Assembly: GCA_036244855.1 (NCBI GenBank)
Contig: BQKZ01000358.1
Location: 30,623 to 94,622, forward strand
Direction: 5' to 3'
Length of the DNA stretch: 64,000 nt
DNA from: Temnopleurus reevesii
Taxonomy: Eukaryota > Echinodermata > Echinoidea > Temnopleuroida > Temnopleuridae
Within the stretch, counting starts at the first letter, position 1. Each line of letters begins with the position of its first letter. A program made the position numbers and the translations under genes. The notes below the pieces were generated by a model that saw only the letters and a list, made by a program, of their open reading frames with translations, did no database searches and was not told the DNA's origin. Of this stretch, positions 13,763-25,600 are shown piece after piece.

Positions 13763-15845
13763 TAATAATAATAATAATGATAATAATAATAATAATGATA
13801 AACAATATCTAAGATTTTTTACCAAATTGTTCAAAGCCCACAAAGAAAGTGAAGAATATAGCAAATAGAATTAAAGCCATTTAACAGTTAAGCAGAATTT
13901 CCCATTTGAATACAGCCTTTTAAGATTTTTATAGGATATATGAGGAAAATGACAATCGACAGCTTTCCCCTTTAAACAATTGCATTTATTTACACTTGTA
14001 AACCAAGAACATACAAGTAAGCAAGAATACTCCTTTGTTAAATAAATTCTATGCTCATGAGAGAAATGAAATGACACGACATTTTCTTACTCATGAAACT
14101 TCTAAAATTAAACACTTTTCAGAGAAAGACACAGAAACCTTAGATAATAATGTTCCGTCATTGCCATATCACTTTCTCTACTTTCATTTGGCAACTAATG
14201 ACGAGCCTACAGGAAGAGGATCACACTGAATGACACAAATGAAGGGTAAAGCTTTTGTTAGTAAGCAATAGAAAACAGAACGACCCAGCGGAACCTTGGT
14301 AAAACAGGATGCCAAACATTAAAAAAAAACAGTCACGTCTACTACATCACAAACATTCCCATCAAGATTTTTTTTCTCGAATAAAGATAACGCCAGAATA
14401 AACTGACTTTGCAACTTTGTTCATAAAATTTAATTCAGAAATAAGCTAAAAAACATAAAGGAAGGTAAAGTTGGTAAAATAAGCGTAACACTAGATTTCT
14501 TTTTTACATCTTCATGTTCAATATTCTTTACACCACATATTATTTTCAATGATAGTGTTAGAGGTATCATTTTAGAGAGAGATAGAGACATAGGTGGAAG
14601 AGACAGGGAAAGGGGTAACGAAATGCCTGCGATAGATAAAAGGTATAGTAATGTTTTTTGCAACACATGGAGCACCTTTTGGGCGCAATGTATTTTTTTC
14701 CAAAAAGATTCGAACCAACACCATGCAGGATCTCTTTATTCCAAACCAAAACTCTCAACTGAACTGTTTGCTGCTTTCGACTGACGAAAGAAAACAAACA
14801 ATACTCCACATACGTAAACGGTGACAATACATTTCCCGTAAAAATATGTCAAAGTATCCGTTCGTGGCTAACGACAGCTCTACTGTAATAATGCCCCTCG
14901 CTCAATAAGAGCAGATACATAGTTCAGTCGATAGATCGCCTGACCTGGAACGAGGTAATTCTTCACGGCGCGTGTTTGAACCACTCCACTGCAGCATTTG
15001 TGGATATGTGTATCTTGTAAAATATTGCACCCTTGGAGATGCCCCAGTGTACGTTGCATCACTTTGCACCCTTAATTGTGCACAGTTGCATCCTTTTTTC
15101 ATGTGTGTGGGATCTATGGGGTTTTTTAAATCTAAATATTAAAGGGAAACCCACCCCTGGGATTATCGTGCTCTTATTGAATGGAGAAAATCAGATGAAC
15201 AAACTGTGAAAATTTGAGCAAAATCAGACAACCCGTTCAAAAGTTATGACTTTTCAAAGTCACAGAGATATGACGATCCCTACCGCTCATGGGGATCCGT
15301 GCGATCGGCAATTTCGACGGAGTACGTGACGTCATGTCGGACAACTCCTTATTCACTCTGTACACAAATTGTCACATTTTCTGCTTTTTTTCAGAAAAGT
15401 CAACAAAATGCTGATTTTCGATTGGGTTATAGCATTTCTGTATTGACTCTGCATGTATTTTGAGAAGAACGATGTCGCAACCTTACTCTAAAATTTACAT
15501 TTATCCATTTTCTTTTAATTATATGTGCAAAGTGAATGAGGAGTTGTCCGACATGACGTCACTGATTCCGTCGAATTCGCCGATCGCACGGATCCCCATC
15601 AGCGATAGGAATCGTCAAATCTCAGTGACTTTGAAAATTCATAACTTTTGAACGGGTTGTCCGATTTTGCTCAAATTTTTACAGTTTGTTTATCTGATTT
15701 TTCTTCATTAAATGAATGCACGATCATTCCAAAGGCTGGTTCCCCTTTAATGTATCTACCAATAATAGTGGTGGTGATGATTATGAGAATGATATCAATA
15801 ATAATAATGATAATAACGATAGTAATACTGAAAATAATAAGAAGA

Positions 15846-15898
<53 letters not shown>

Positions 15899-18800
15899 TA
15901 CATGGATCTTATATAGCGTACTTTCTATTCTAATTAGATGCTCAAGGCGCATATTATCAAACAGAGACTGCTACCATGGGCAGAAAATGCGTGGCATGTT
16001 TGGTAAAATACATTTTCAACACTACTTCTCACATGGCGAATGTTCAATCCATGATCTTGATTAATTCGATTTCGTATGGGGCTAGGAAGGCATATCCAAG
16101 TGATATAAAGTATGTGTTTCCCATTAGACTCAATTAAATTCAATAAAGATGAGCCTCAAATTGATTTCGATGGTATTATGTTGCATGTATCGTGCAGGCG
16201 TGTTGATTCTCCATATTAGTCTATATACAATATATAATGTATATATAGGTTCATTAATAGGGATATCCTAATGGCATTTCTATTAAAATAATTTTGTTTC
16301 CTTTCATAGATGATAACAAAAGGAGTTGGGCACGATTTTGAAAATCACGACCATATAATAAGAGAGAGGGAGAGAGAGAGAGAGAGAGAGAGGAAGAAGG
16401 AGATGTCAGGATAAAACCTTCAGACAATCTGTATGCAGGACAGGGAGATAGGGACCAATGCGTCTTACAATAGGTTGGAATTTGGTTTAACGTGACATTT
16501 TGCAATCGTTCTTATAAATTTTGACTCTGTTAATATGTTGGATTATTTTACAGGCAGGAATACGAGCTAAGATACGCGTCTGGGATGTTGATAATAATGG
16601 TGAACAGGAGGTGGATATTGTGTCAAAAAGCATCAATTATTACCCGGATCCAAACCTCCAATACACCATCCAATGGAAGCCATTGCTATCAGGGACTGCT
16701 GATACGAGGTAACTGTTTGAATTGCTCTATGAACTTATCTTTACATTATTCTTTTTAAACAATGTTTGTCTGATATTGAAAATACCATAATGATAACAGA
16801 TATGGAAATTTAAATTTTGACAAATATGCTCACACCTACACGATTCCAGGTGAATTCAAGCTGCCATACATACGCATGGACACATACATGTAATCGTCCA
16901 TTCGTTAGTCCGTTCGTTGCATTTATATACTCCAACCCCCTCTCTTGCTGAGTTACATCCTTCGAAGAAAGACTCAGTTTTCAACTGAGTCAATAGAAAT
17001 GAAACACAGTTCTTATATGGGACGCATCACCTTTTCAGCAGAAACCGTCAAGCGTTCTAAAGTCAACGTAACATAATTACCTCAGATTTAGTAAGAGCAC
17101 GTGTCGGTCAGTTTTGAAATTCAATGAAATCATATTTCTGTCAGATACCATTCTCATCACCTCGGTTGAGTGCAAGACAATGCGAAGGAATTTCTTGTGA
17201 AAGGAAATTGCCGCCGTTCCCAGATGGGTAGGATTCGAAACGCGACCCTCTGCTTGAAAGGTATGAATCGGAACCACCGCACCAAGCAGCCACATTGGGA
17301 GATCAAACTTACAATATTATATTCTTTTCAACAGATTGAAGACAGCAATGAGAGTATACTGTGCGGATGGATATTATGGCCCACGGTGTCATGTCTACTG
17401 TGCGGATACCGACACCTACACATGCGAACCTTTTACTGGTAAAAAGCTTTGCGTGGCGGGTTTAGAAGGTACAGAATGCGATCAGGTGAGATTTGCTATG
17501 ATACTACATAAAACGTGTTTATCACATGAATGTAATATCATTATCATTTTGTAAACGCTTTACAATAACCAAGTGGGTATTTCCCATGATAATACAAAAA
17601 AAATCAGGAGTAGTTATTATACTGGTATCCTTTACATAAAACGGTAGTACTTTTAGTAAGGCCTTTACACGTTAATATTAGATAATGCTATTACAGCTTG
17701 TTTATAATCTTCAAGTACATCACTTTAAAAAAAAATATTATTATTATTATCAAATATCATTCATAATAAAGTAGATGCTCTGATTTATTTTCTCCCCAGG
17801 ACATTGCTGAATGTGCATCATCCCCTTGTCAGCAAGGGAGCACATGTGTAGACCTCTTAAATAGCTATCGTTGCGAGTGCATTGGAGGAACATATGGTAC
17901 GTTTTCAGTATTAAAAGCCATGTTTTTGCACCAATGGCAGAACTATGGTTCCTCAAGGAACGTTTGTCATTGCAGATAAACTTTTTAGTCGCTAAGATGG
18001 TTGATGGCGGTTTTGGTTGTCATATCAATAAATGTATCGCCGAATGACAATATAATGGTCAATATCATAATCATACAATTAGTACTTTCGCTATTTGACT
18101 TCGAATAGCTAATGTCACGAACACGCGTATTACTAAATTATACTATTTATCATTTTGAGTCTTGAAGCTTTGAAATACACTGGACCAAAAGTTTATTAAA
18201 TTTTTGTTGGGGGAAATACTGTTCCAGTATAATTGTAATGCAAATTGTGTTCCAGAGCGTTTTTCTAAGAGAGGAGGAAGCACAATCAGAGAACTAATCA
18301 TGTTTGAAAGGTCATTATAGATCCATAGTTATGTAAAACTCTACTTGAATGGGGTCGTCTAATAGTGCTTATAGAATATGTATAGTTATTTTGTCAGTGA
18401 AAAAATATGCTTACCATTCAAATAAATAAAAAGCACTTTCTGTCAAGAGTTAGTGAAAAAATAATCCTTTCGAAGTTTCTTTAGATAAAGGTAAATATCC
18501 TAATTACCTTCTTAAAATTAAATATCTTTTGATATTCTTCTCTATTTAAAATTTCGTTACAGGAACCCATTGTGAAAACAACCATAACGACTGTACCAGT
18601 GTGGTTTGCATGAACGGTGGGACGTGCCAAGACGAACTCAATGACTTTCAGTGCTTCTGTACGGCTAATTATGAAGGTCGCTTCTGTGAGTTGCTCATAG
18701 ATGAATGCGTGACAGATCCTTGTCAGAATGGTGCGACTTGTGTGGATGGAGTTCTCGAATACAGATGCGTTTGTCCTGCAGGCTTCGAAGGAAGAGACTG

Positions 18801-21800
18801 TGAAATCAACATCAATGAGTGTGCTAGCCTTCCGTGTTTAAACGACGGGACCTGTGATGATGAGGTGGCGGGTTTTGAATGTAAATGTGTTCCAGGATTT
18901 GTAGGGGACTTATGCCAGGTGAACGTCGATGAATGTGAGAGTATGCCGTGCAAGAACGACGGGGCTTGTATTGATCTTGTAAACTCTTTCAGGTGCGCTT
19001 GTACGGCCGGTTATGAAGGTACATTCTGTGAGGATAACATTGATGAATGCGTGTCGTCGCCATGTCAGAATGATGCCTCTTGTATCGACGGCTTAGCAAG
19101 CTATACGTGCGAATGTAACCCCGGATTTTCAGGAGTCCATTGTGAGATCAATATCAATGAGTGTTCGAGCAATCCATGTGAGAACCAAGGGATCTGTGAA
19201 GATAGGGTGAATTCATTTGAATGTACCTGTCAACCAGGATTTAACGGTACTCTCTGCGAAAATGACATTAATGAATGTAGCGGAGATCCGTGTCACAATG
19301 GTGGTTCTTGTCGAGACCTGGTAAACGATTTTGCCTGTGATTGTGTTGCTGGTTTTGAAGGAGCATTGTGCCTTACCAACACAGATGAATGTCTTAGTAA
19401 CCCATGTGATAACCAGGGCACATGTAACGATGAAGTAAACGAGTTTTCATGCAGTTGTGCCGCTGGATTCCGTGGGCCGTTCTGTGATGAAAACATTGAC
19501 GAGTGTGTAAGTCAGCCTTGCCTAAACAGCGCCACCTGCCAAGATGGTATAAATTCATTCACCTGTCAATGTAGAGACGGTTTTCATGGTTTGTTATGCG
19601 AAAGCAACACGGACGACTGTGCTATTAATCCATGCATAAACAATTCAACCTGTGTTGATCAGATCAATTCTTTTGTTTGTGTCTGTGCGGAAGGATTCGA
19701 GGGTATGTACTGCGAGGTCAACACTGATGAATGCCAAAGTAATCCTTGTCGTAATGAAGCAAGCTGCATGGATGAAATAAACGGTTACATTTGTCAATGT
19801 AAGGAAGGATTCGACGGGACCCACTGCATGATAAACATCGACGAGTGTTCCAGCAATCCTTGCGAGAACAGTGCTACTTGTATTGATGAGGTAAACGGGT
19901 TTATATGTAACTGCCCTGTTGGATTTGATGGTTTAACATGCGGGAATAACATAGATGAATGTGCTAGCCAGCCCTGTCTGAACGGAGCAAGCTGCATGGA
20001 TGGAATCAACGACTACACATGCAAATGTAATCCCGGTTTCAATGGCAGTCACTGTGAAATTAATATGGATGAATGTCACAGTTCACCATGCCAACATGAA
20101 TCAACTTGTATGGATGAGATCAACGGGTTTAGGTGTGAATGTACTGCAGGATTTGAAGGCATTCTTTGTGAACTTAACATTAATGAATGCACAAGTCGCC
20201 CTTGTTTGAACAATGGGGCCTGTGAGGACAGAATCAATGGCTACACATGTGAATGTTTACCAGGCTACATTGGAATCCATTGTGAAACCGACGTAGATGA
20301 ATGTAGTAGTATGCCGTGTCATAATAATGCTACTTGTATCGACGAGGTCAATAGTTTCCGATGCCAATGCAAACCAGGATTTGATGGGACACTCTGTGAT
20401 ATTGATACAAATGAATGTGCCAGCCTACCGTGTTTGAACATGGCCACCTGCCATGATATCATAGACGCTTACACCTGTGAATGCGCCCCTGGTTACAACG
20501 GCGTCCGCTGTGAAAATAACATTGATGAATGTGAGAGTTCACCTTGCCAACATGACTCCACCTGCATAGATGGGGTCAACGGTTTTACTTGTGAGTGCAC
20601 ACCTGGGTTCGAAGGAATCCACTGCGAAGTGAATATCAACGAATGTTCAAGTCAGCCTTGTTTGAATAGCGGCACGTGTCAAGATGGGATCAATGAATAC
20701 ACTTGCGAATGCGTTCAGGGATTCAGTGGTAGCAGATGCCAGGTTAACATAGATGAATGTGAAAGTTCTCCTTGCCAATATGGCTCGACGTGCGCTGATG
20801 AAATAGATGGATTCCGTTGCCAATGTGCAGCAGGATATGAAGGTACACTCTGCGAGATAGATATTAACGAATGCATTGGCAACCCTTGTGAGCATGGTGG
20901 CACGTGTGTAGATCTCATCAACTCTTACGAGTGTCATTGTGTGGATGGATGGGAAGGAGCCCGCTGTGATAACGACACCGACGAATGCCTTAGCAACCCA
21001 TGTCTTCATGGGGGAACATGCATTGATCAGATCGATGGGTTCCAATGTGCCTGCGTCCTTGGGTATACAGGGGTAAGATGTGAAACAGACATCAATGAGT
21101 GTTTGCAAGATCCCTGCTTACATAATGGCACGTGCCAAGATGAAATCAATGGCTACACTTGCCACTGCTCACCTGGATTCACAGGCAAGAAGTGTGAGGA
21201 AAACATTGATGACTGTTTAGAGAACCCGTGCCAACACAACGCAACATGCCTGGACCTTGTAAATCATTACGTATGCTTGTGCAGACATGGTTATGAAGGT
21301 TCGAACTGTGAGATTGACATTAATGAGTGCTTGAATGATCCATGTCTAAACAACGCGACATGCATTGATAAGGTAAATAACTTTGCTTGTGAATGCAAGC
21401 CTGGATTTGAAGGCCGTTTCTGCGAACAGGATACAGACGAATGCGCGAGTCGACCATGCTTGAACGGTGGAAGCTGCACTGATTTAGTCAATGGATATGG
21501 ATGTCTTTGTGATTCTGGTTACGACGGCATGAACTGTGAAGTGGATATCGACGAGTGCAGTCGTTCCCCTTGTCAGCATGGTGGGACTTGTCAAGATCTC
21601 ATCAATGAATTCCAGTGTTCATGTCCTGATGGTTACAGTGGGATATCATGTCAGCACAATATTGATGATTGCCTCTCTCAACCCTGCCAGAACGAAGGGC
21701 TTTGTTTAGATGGAGTTGCTTCATACCAATGCCGGTGTCTTCCAGGATTCGAGGGCATCAATTGTGAGATTAACATTCAGGAATGTGACTCGTCACCCTG

Positions 21801-24567
21801 CACTGAGAACAATACTTGCGTGGATGAAGTAAATGGATACCATTGCGAGTGTCTTCCCGGGTTTCAAGGCATCCACTGCGAGGAAGAGACGAACGAATGC
21901 CTTTCATCTCCATGTAAACACGAGGGGACGTGCTTGGATCAAGTCAATGGATTCACATGTGCATGTCAATATGGTACCACTGGAAAACTCTGTGAGATCG
22001 TTCTGGATGCATGCATCACACATCCTTGTACCAACAACGCAACGTGTCTAAGTTCTGAGAACGGAACAAGGTACATGTAGAATGATTATTCAAATACACA
22101 AAATAGGCAACTACATTTTAACATCAGAGGTCGTGTCGTTTATGAAAATCTACTCACATAAATAGGGATGTTCATCACATAACAAATTGAAGACTTTATG
22201 AATATTTCAAAGGAGAAGAGGGAAATAATAATTATTAATATACCTCTTTACCACGACCTATAGAACGAGTCCATTGACATGAAACCAATTGAAAGTCTAA
22301 TTTGCATTTGAATATAACGTTTTACAGTAAATTTTTGTCAATGTTATACATTATGTGATTGCAGACAGGGTGGGCTTTGACACATTTCTTAATCAAATCA
22401 TCCATGACTAGAAGATGGACTTTGTCCTGTCCACATGATGGAATTGCATTTCTTGTTCGATTTCTTGTAAATATCGATAACTGTCTTTCACGTTTACATA
22501 CTTTCACCAATGTCAATTCCTATCTAATTCTACAGGTGTGTCTGTCCCGAAGGCTACACCGGTGAGTTCTGTGAATCACTGGATCTTGGACTATGTGGCA
22601 CATCCTGCATCAATGGTCGGTGTGCAGTCTCCTTTAGTCCCGGCGGCGGAGTCATCCACACATGTCTATGTAATGAGGGCTACGTCGGAAGCAACTGCGA
22701 ACTGGGTAATTTTCTTACTTAGTATTTGTATTGATGAATATTCGTAACCTGTCTGTGTACTGGTAAGACACAAAGACATGCTAAAGATAAACTTTTGACA
22801 TGGAAAAATCAATGAACAGACATGTTTCATTTCTTTTCAATCTCTTTTTATCCTCTGTAAAGTATTTTGCATGGTTGCTCTCAAGAACAACTTTACCAAC
22901 GACTGAGGACCTTGTCTTTCTTCGAATGATCGAGTTGCCCCTGATTATAAATATCACATAGTAACATATCCCATTTGTTCTTTAAGAATTCTTGGTCTTA
23001 CGAAACATTAATCTGCTTTTGTATTTCCAGATATCGCGTCCATCTCTTCAAACATCTTACTAACCAGCCATCATCCTTCAAACAACATGGTGACTGTTGC
23101 GACCAAGCTCAGCAAAGTGCTTAAGATGTCATACGGTGATAGCCTGAAAGAATCACAAAACGTCAAAGTAGTCATCATTGCCTCTTCGAATGAAAGTTCA
23201 CACCTTTCGGGGTAAGTCTAAAAACAACTCATTTTCAGATGAAATTAATACAATTGAATCCATTGTTATCTGCAATAAACAGATTAATAGTAAAAATTCA
23301 ATGAAATACAGTTATAGATGATTAACATAATGGGATGTTAAATGGAGCTGTACTTAATAATCCCCCAAATCCTACGTGTCTTGGGACAAGTAAAACGTTG
23401 GCAAATAAACAAGTAAAAAATGTCCATTTAAAACTTTGCACTGGCTCTAGAACACAAAAGGAATTTTCTTCCCAGTTATTCTGCAACGGGCAGAACAGGT
23501 GTTGCACTTGTCTACTAAATAATATTATAGATATTTTCTTTGGCATTTCTAGAGTCACTGTGGAGTCTTGAACAGGAAGTGCTTTATTTTTGCAAATGTA
23601 TTTGCCCTTCTTTTTCAGTGAGTAAGCAGTGCTTAGAAATCACACGTGCTCTACGGATTACTCGTAATAATCACTCTGACATTATTTTCTGTGTTACGCC
23701 TTTCCAGGAATCCATATACAAATGCAACCTTCTATACGATGGTGAACGACAGACCATTAAGACATGACGAGCAGGAGAAACTCCTTAATAAAATGTCAAA
23801 CAAGGAAAAAGACGCCATCTTGGATCCGTATGAAATTTTTGAAGACTCTCCGATAGTTCCAGAAGAAAGCGGGCAGAAGGTATGTATCTAATTACGTTTG
23901 CCACAAAAATCGCTTTCCATTTTCATTCGGAACCTTTTGGTGCCCATTACCTCATCAATTTCCTTAGTCTCATTAATTTTTCTCCTGTATTTTCCTCCTT
24001 TTTTGTGGTGAGATTCACAGATATTCACAGACCCCCCCCCCCCCTTTACTTGCCCAAACATGAATATCGTAGATACTTTTTTCCCTAACTGACAAACGCT
24101 ATTTTTCCTTTAAATGACACTTATAATGTCTCTTGACGGTTCTCAAATGTCATACCTTAATTATAACCGACTTTCCAATACACGCTGTTTGCAATATCGG
24201 GTTTGACAAGCATGATTGTTGCTACACTCTATTTAGTAGAACTTATATAGCAAAAGCTGTTCTACAAGTTAAATCACACGTTACATTGAGCCCAAGCAAA
24301 ATTCTCACGGATTTGTGCTTGTGTATAGTATTTTTCACAAGGATAGTCAATAAATACTGTCCCTAGATATACAGCGTGTCTTGGACTTTCTGCGCGACTC
24401 TTTATTTTAATTTAAAAATGTTTTAGACGAATAATGATCTCATTCTGTCTTATTTTTTGTTATATTTTCAGAATGGCTGGGGCTGGTTTAACTGGGTGAT
24501 GCTGGTCACACTCGTCTCCATCATCATAATTCTACTCATCGCTATCGTATATGTGGCATGCAGATAG
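12168..24567 (+). CDS. Gene 1: DSL-domain membrane protein with 33 EGF repeats (spliced)
   Basis: Ten exons are supported by splice sites and phase continuity: 12168-12337, 13072-13222, 16554-16708, 17335-17485, 17800-17896, 18563-22070, 22536-22705, 23031-23211, 23708-23879, 24472-24567. They join in frame to 1616 codons plus stop. A signal-peptide exon ending in phase 0 is missing upstream. Order, in residues from exon 12168: MNNL/C2-like 1-158, DSL about 160-209, 33 EGF repeats 210-1467, juxtamembrane region 1468-1585, membrane segment 1586-1616. MNNL plus DSL plus EGF plus one membrane pass is the layout of Delta/Jagged-type Notch ligands, so a cell-surface role in Notch-type signalling or adhesion is inferred. 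Notch itself is ruled out: no LNR, no ankyrin repeats. Unusual points are the number of repeats, a shortened DSL loop and almost no cytoplasmic tail. Confidence 0.88.
13072..13222 (+). CDS. Gene 1 exon: MNNL domain, part 2
   Basis: After TTTCAG, one base completes the previous codon, and the exon then encodes DLDMSLCHFFSANTSL through LTIPIPDAW, ending in phase 0 at GTAGGT (151 bp). One cysteine and a potential N-glycosylation site (NTS) are present. Gene 2 exon 47753-47891 has the same phases and a similar ending (IEDWQ). Confidence 0.82.
13386..13414. repeat. Poly-T / poly-G homopolymer pair
   Basis: A T run is directly followed by a G run of about 16. Such tracts are prone to length error. 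Confidence 0.8.
13580..13803. repeat. AAT/GAT microsatellite, about 220 bp
   Basis: Imperfect (AAT)n with interspersed GAT units. It opens frames encoding poly-Asn/Asp on the + strand and poly-Ile or Leu/Ser runs in other frames; these are not genes. Confidence 0.95.
14920..15000 (+). repeat. Possible tRNA-derived SINE fragment
   Basis: TAGTTCAGTCGATAGATCGCC resembles an internal A box, and the downstream GTGTTTGAACCAC resembles a B box at about tRNA spacing. The intervening sequence does not fold convincingly as a tRNA, so a SINE remnant is more likely. Confidence 0.35.
15139..15750. mobile_element. TTAA-ended MITE with about 210 bp inverted arms (copy 1)
   Basis: Starts TTAAAGGGAAACCCA and ends GGTTCCCCTTTAA. 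The left arm (15139-15350) and right arm (15538-15750) are near reverse complements, including ATGACGTCA, GATCGCACGGATCCCCAT and the distal ends. TTAA at both ends suits a piggyBac-like target choice. There is no coding capacity. It lies in the gene 1 intron 13223-16553. Confidence 0.85.
15846..15897. repeat. (AAT)n microsatellite
   Basis: About 16 near-perfect AAT units, followed by a TATATAGCG-type dispersed repeat core around 15910. Confidence 0.95.
16358..16392. repeat. (AG)n microsatellite
   Basis: Run of AG units with one GGG interruption. Confidence 0.9.
16554..16708 (+). CDS. Gene 1 exon: end of MNNL/C2-like domain
   Basis: Begins in phase 0 after ACAG, encodes AGIRAKIRVWDVDNNGEQEV and onward to SGTADTR, and leaves two bases at the GTAACT donor (155 bp). 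IRAKIRVWDVD looks like a beta strand of a C2-like fold, where Notch ligands carry a strand ending in I.AWH. Gene 2 exon 48484-48644 ([11 protein letters not shown]) is the counterpart. Confidence 0.82.
17335..17485 (+). CDS. Gene 1 exon: DSL domain
   Basis: Six cysteines in DSL order: VYCADGYYGPRC, HVYC, DTYTC, KKLC, GTEC. The hallmark YYGPxCxxYC is intact. Compared with gene 2, the loop between cysteines 3 and 4 is shortened (ADTDTYT), and the R-P-R...D...H pattern typical of Notch-binding DSL loops is missing. The WMG/YTG position before cysteine 6 is LEG. Phase 2 in, phase 0 out, as in gene 2. Receptor-binding ability is therefore uncertain. Confidence 0.88.
17800..17896 (+). CDS. Gene 1 exon: EGF repeat 1
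   Basis: 97 bp, phase 0 to phase 1, encoding [20 protein letters not shown] and the following YRCECIGG. It holds cysteines 1-5; the sixth is in the next exon. Exactly the same length and phase as gene 2 exon 49889-49985. Confidence 0.9.
18563..22070 (+). CDS. Gene 1 main exon: about 31 tandem calcium-binding EGF repeats
   Basis: A 3508 bp intron-free exon with no internal stop, phase 1 in and phase 2 out. Repeats have a period of about 38 codons (114 bp) and the pattern (I/V/T)(D/N)EC-x-S-x-PC...C.D.(V/I)N.(Y/F).C.C..G(F/Y).G..C(E). The DxDEC start and D/N plus Y/F between cysteines 3 and 4 match calcium-binding EGF domains with the Asn/Asp hydroxylation consensus. Most repeats also have the O-glucose site C-x-S-x-P-C, and many have the O-fucose site C-x4-(S/T)-C, as in Notch and its ligands. 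The last repeat is split by the intron, at CLSSENGTR. Confidence 0.93.
22536..22705 (+). CDS. Gene 1 exon: last two EGF repeats
   Basis: Completes the split repeat with CVCPEGYTGEFCE and adds a divergent final EGF with CGTSCINGRC and CLCNEGYVGSNCE, which has a longer loop before cysteine 4. Phase 2 in, phase 1 out, matching gene 2 exon 59985-60157 ([18 protein letters not shown]). Confidence 0.88.
23031..23211 (+). CDS. Gene 1 exon: juxtamembrane region, part 1
   Basis: 181 bp, identical in length and phase to gene 2 exon 60540-60720. It has no cysteines. It encodes an amphipathic stretch (VATKLSKVLKMSYGDSL) followed by a hydrophobic strand VKVVIIASSN and an NES site. The alpha/beta pattern resembles SEA-like membrane-proximal modules, but this is only an inference. 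Confidence 0.82.
23708..23879 (+). CDS. Gene 1 exon: juxtamembrane region, part 2
   Basis: Encodes NPYTNATFYTMVNDRPLRHD, then DPYEIFEDSP and ends SGQK at a phase-0 GTATGT donor. The motif YTNxTxYxMxxD(R/K)P and the later (D/H)PYxIF are shared with gene 2 exon 61433-61643, showing a conserved fold. NAT is a potential N-glycosylation site. Confidence 0.85.
24472..24567 (+). CDS. Gene 1 last exon: membrane segment and stop
   Basis: Phase-0 start after TTTTCAG; 31 codons and TAG. NGWGWFNW leads into a strongly hydrophobic helix (MLVTLVSIIIILLIAIVYV), and the protein ends ACR. No cytoplasmic tail worth the name is encoded, and no good donor lies at the boundary. Gene 2 has a stop at exactly the same codon. 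Confidence 0.83.
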   Translation, partial: NGWGWFNWVMLVTLVSIIIILLIAIVYVACR

Positions 24568-25600
24568 TACACACTACAATCCCCAGTACTCTTTTTTATA
24601 TTCCACATCATGGTACTTTTTTATAATGACTTAAGGAACAATATTTCCTAAATGCTTTTGTTTTGACTTGTGTCTTTCGTTTTGCTCATTATATAGCCGT
24701 GGCCGCTTCACCGTTGGTATATCTTCTTATTGCTACCATTAGTAACGGTGTTCTTTATCATCTTCATCATCACTATCATAATCAGGTAGATAAGCATCGT
24801 TGCATGAACACATAATTGCACTTCCCGGCATCTTCCATTGGTCTGCATTTTGAGTACCAGTATTAGAGTTTCGCTGATACAATGAGTTTATCATTGAAAT
24901 AACAAGATATTACTGAAAAACACCACATTACAGCAATAACAGAAACACATGCATGAAAATGATAAAACATTTCAGAGGTATAAATCGCGTCCAAGTAATT
25001 TTCCATGCTTACATGCAGATTCTTTAAGTTTTTGACAATTTGAAACATTGAAAAATTCATTTCTAATAATACAAACATAGACCAAATTCAATTAAACAAG
25101 TCCAAATTAATCATAAATCTGTTTTAGTACGGTCCAAATAGGGTACAGAATTTTGATTTCTCTTCTGTTATGGGGTGATTGATCGATTATTGATTAAATG
25201 GCAATTCATGTAATGGTACAAACGGTGTTTTGGAGTTGCAGATGCAATGTATGTTCTATTCTTCATGGACCTTCGAGATTAAGTGAATGCATAGATATTC
25301 TCCATTTCTGGAATTTCGTTTTGGACGCACGTGCTTTTGATTTTGCAATATTTTCTTTTCATTTATTTGTTTGTTTGTATTTTTTGAGGGGGAGTTACGA
25401 CTTTATTATTAAGGTTGCATGTTGCATCATTTTACGATTATTTTAGCAAATTTCCCTACGCGGAAATGGCTTTATAATGCAACAGTTTCGTGCACGGCCT
25501 TGTTGACAACACAGCAACCTGAATAAAAATTGACCAAATCATCATTTATCATCCTCATCCCATCTCGCAGCAAATTGAAAAAGGAGCCTGTCCAATGATC
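24568..25600 (+). other. Probable gene 1 3' UTR and downstream DNA
   Basis: No coding sequence follows the TAG. The first clear AATAAA is at 25522-25527, with another at about 25983, so either could serve as the polyadenylation signal. No further support is available. Confidence 0.35.

Noticed and set aside
13556..13868. Poly-Asn/Asp, poly-Ile and Leu/Ser open frames on both strands
   Set aside because: These are artefacts of the AAT/GAT microsatellite.
20647..21108. Long antisense frames across both EGF exons (for example 20647-21108 and 54781-55488, minus strand)
   Set aside because: They are shadows of the periodic EGF codons, with no domain of their own and no splice support.
18563..22070. 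Notch receptor or fibropellin
   Set aside because: MNNL and DSL exons precede the EGF array. No LNR, ankyrin, CUB or avidin-like domain is present.
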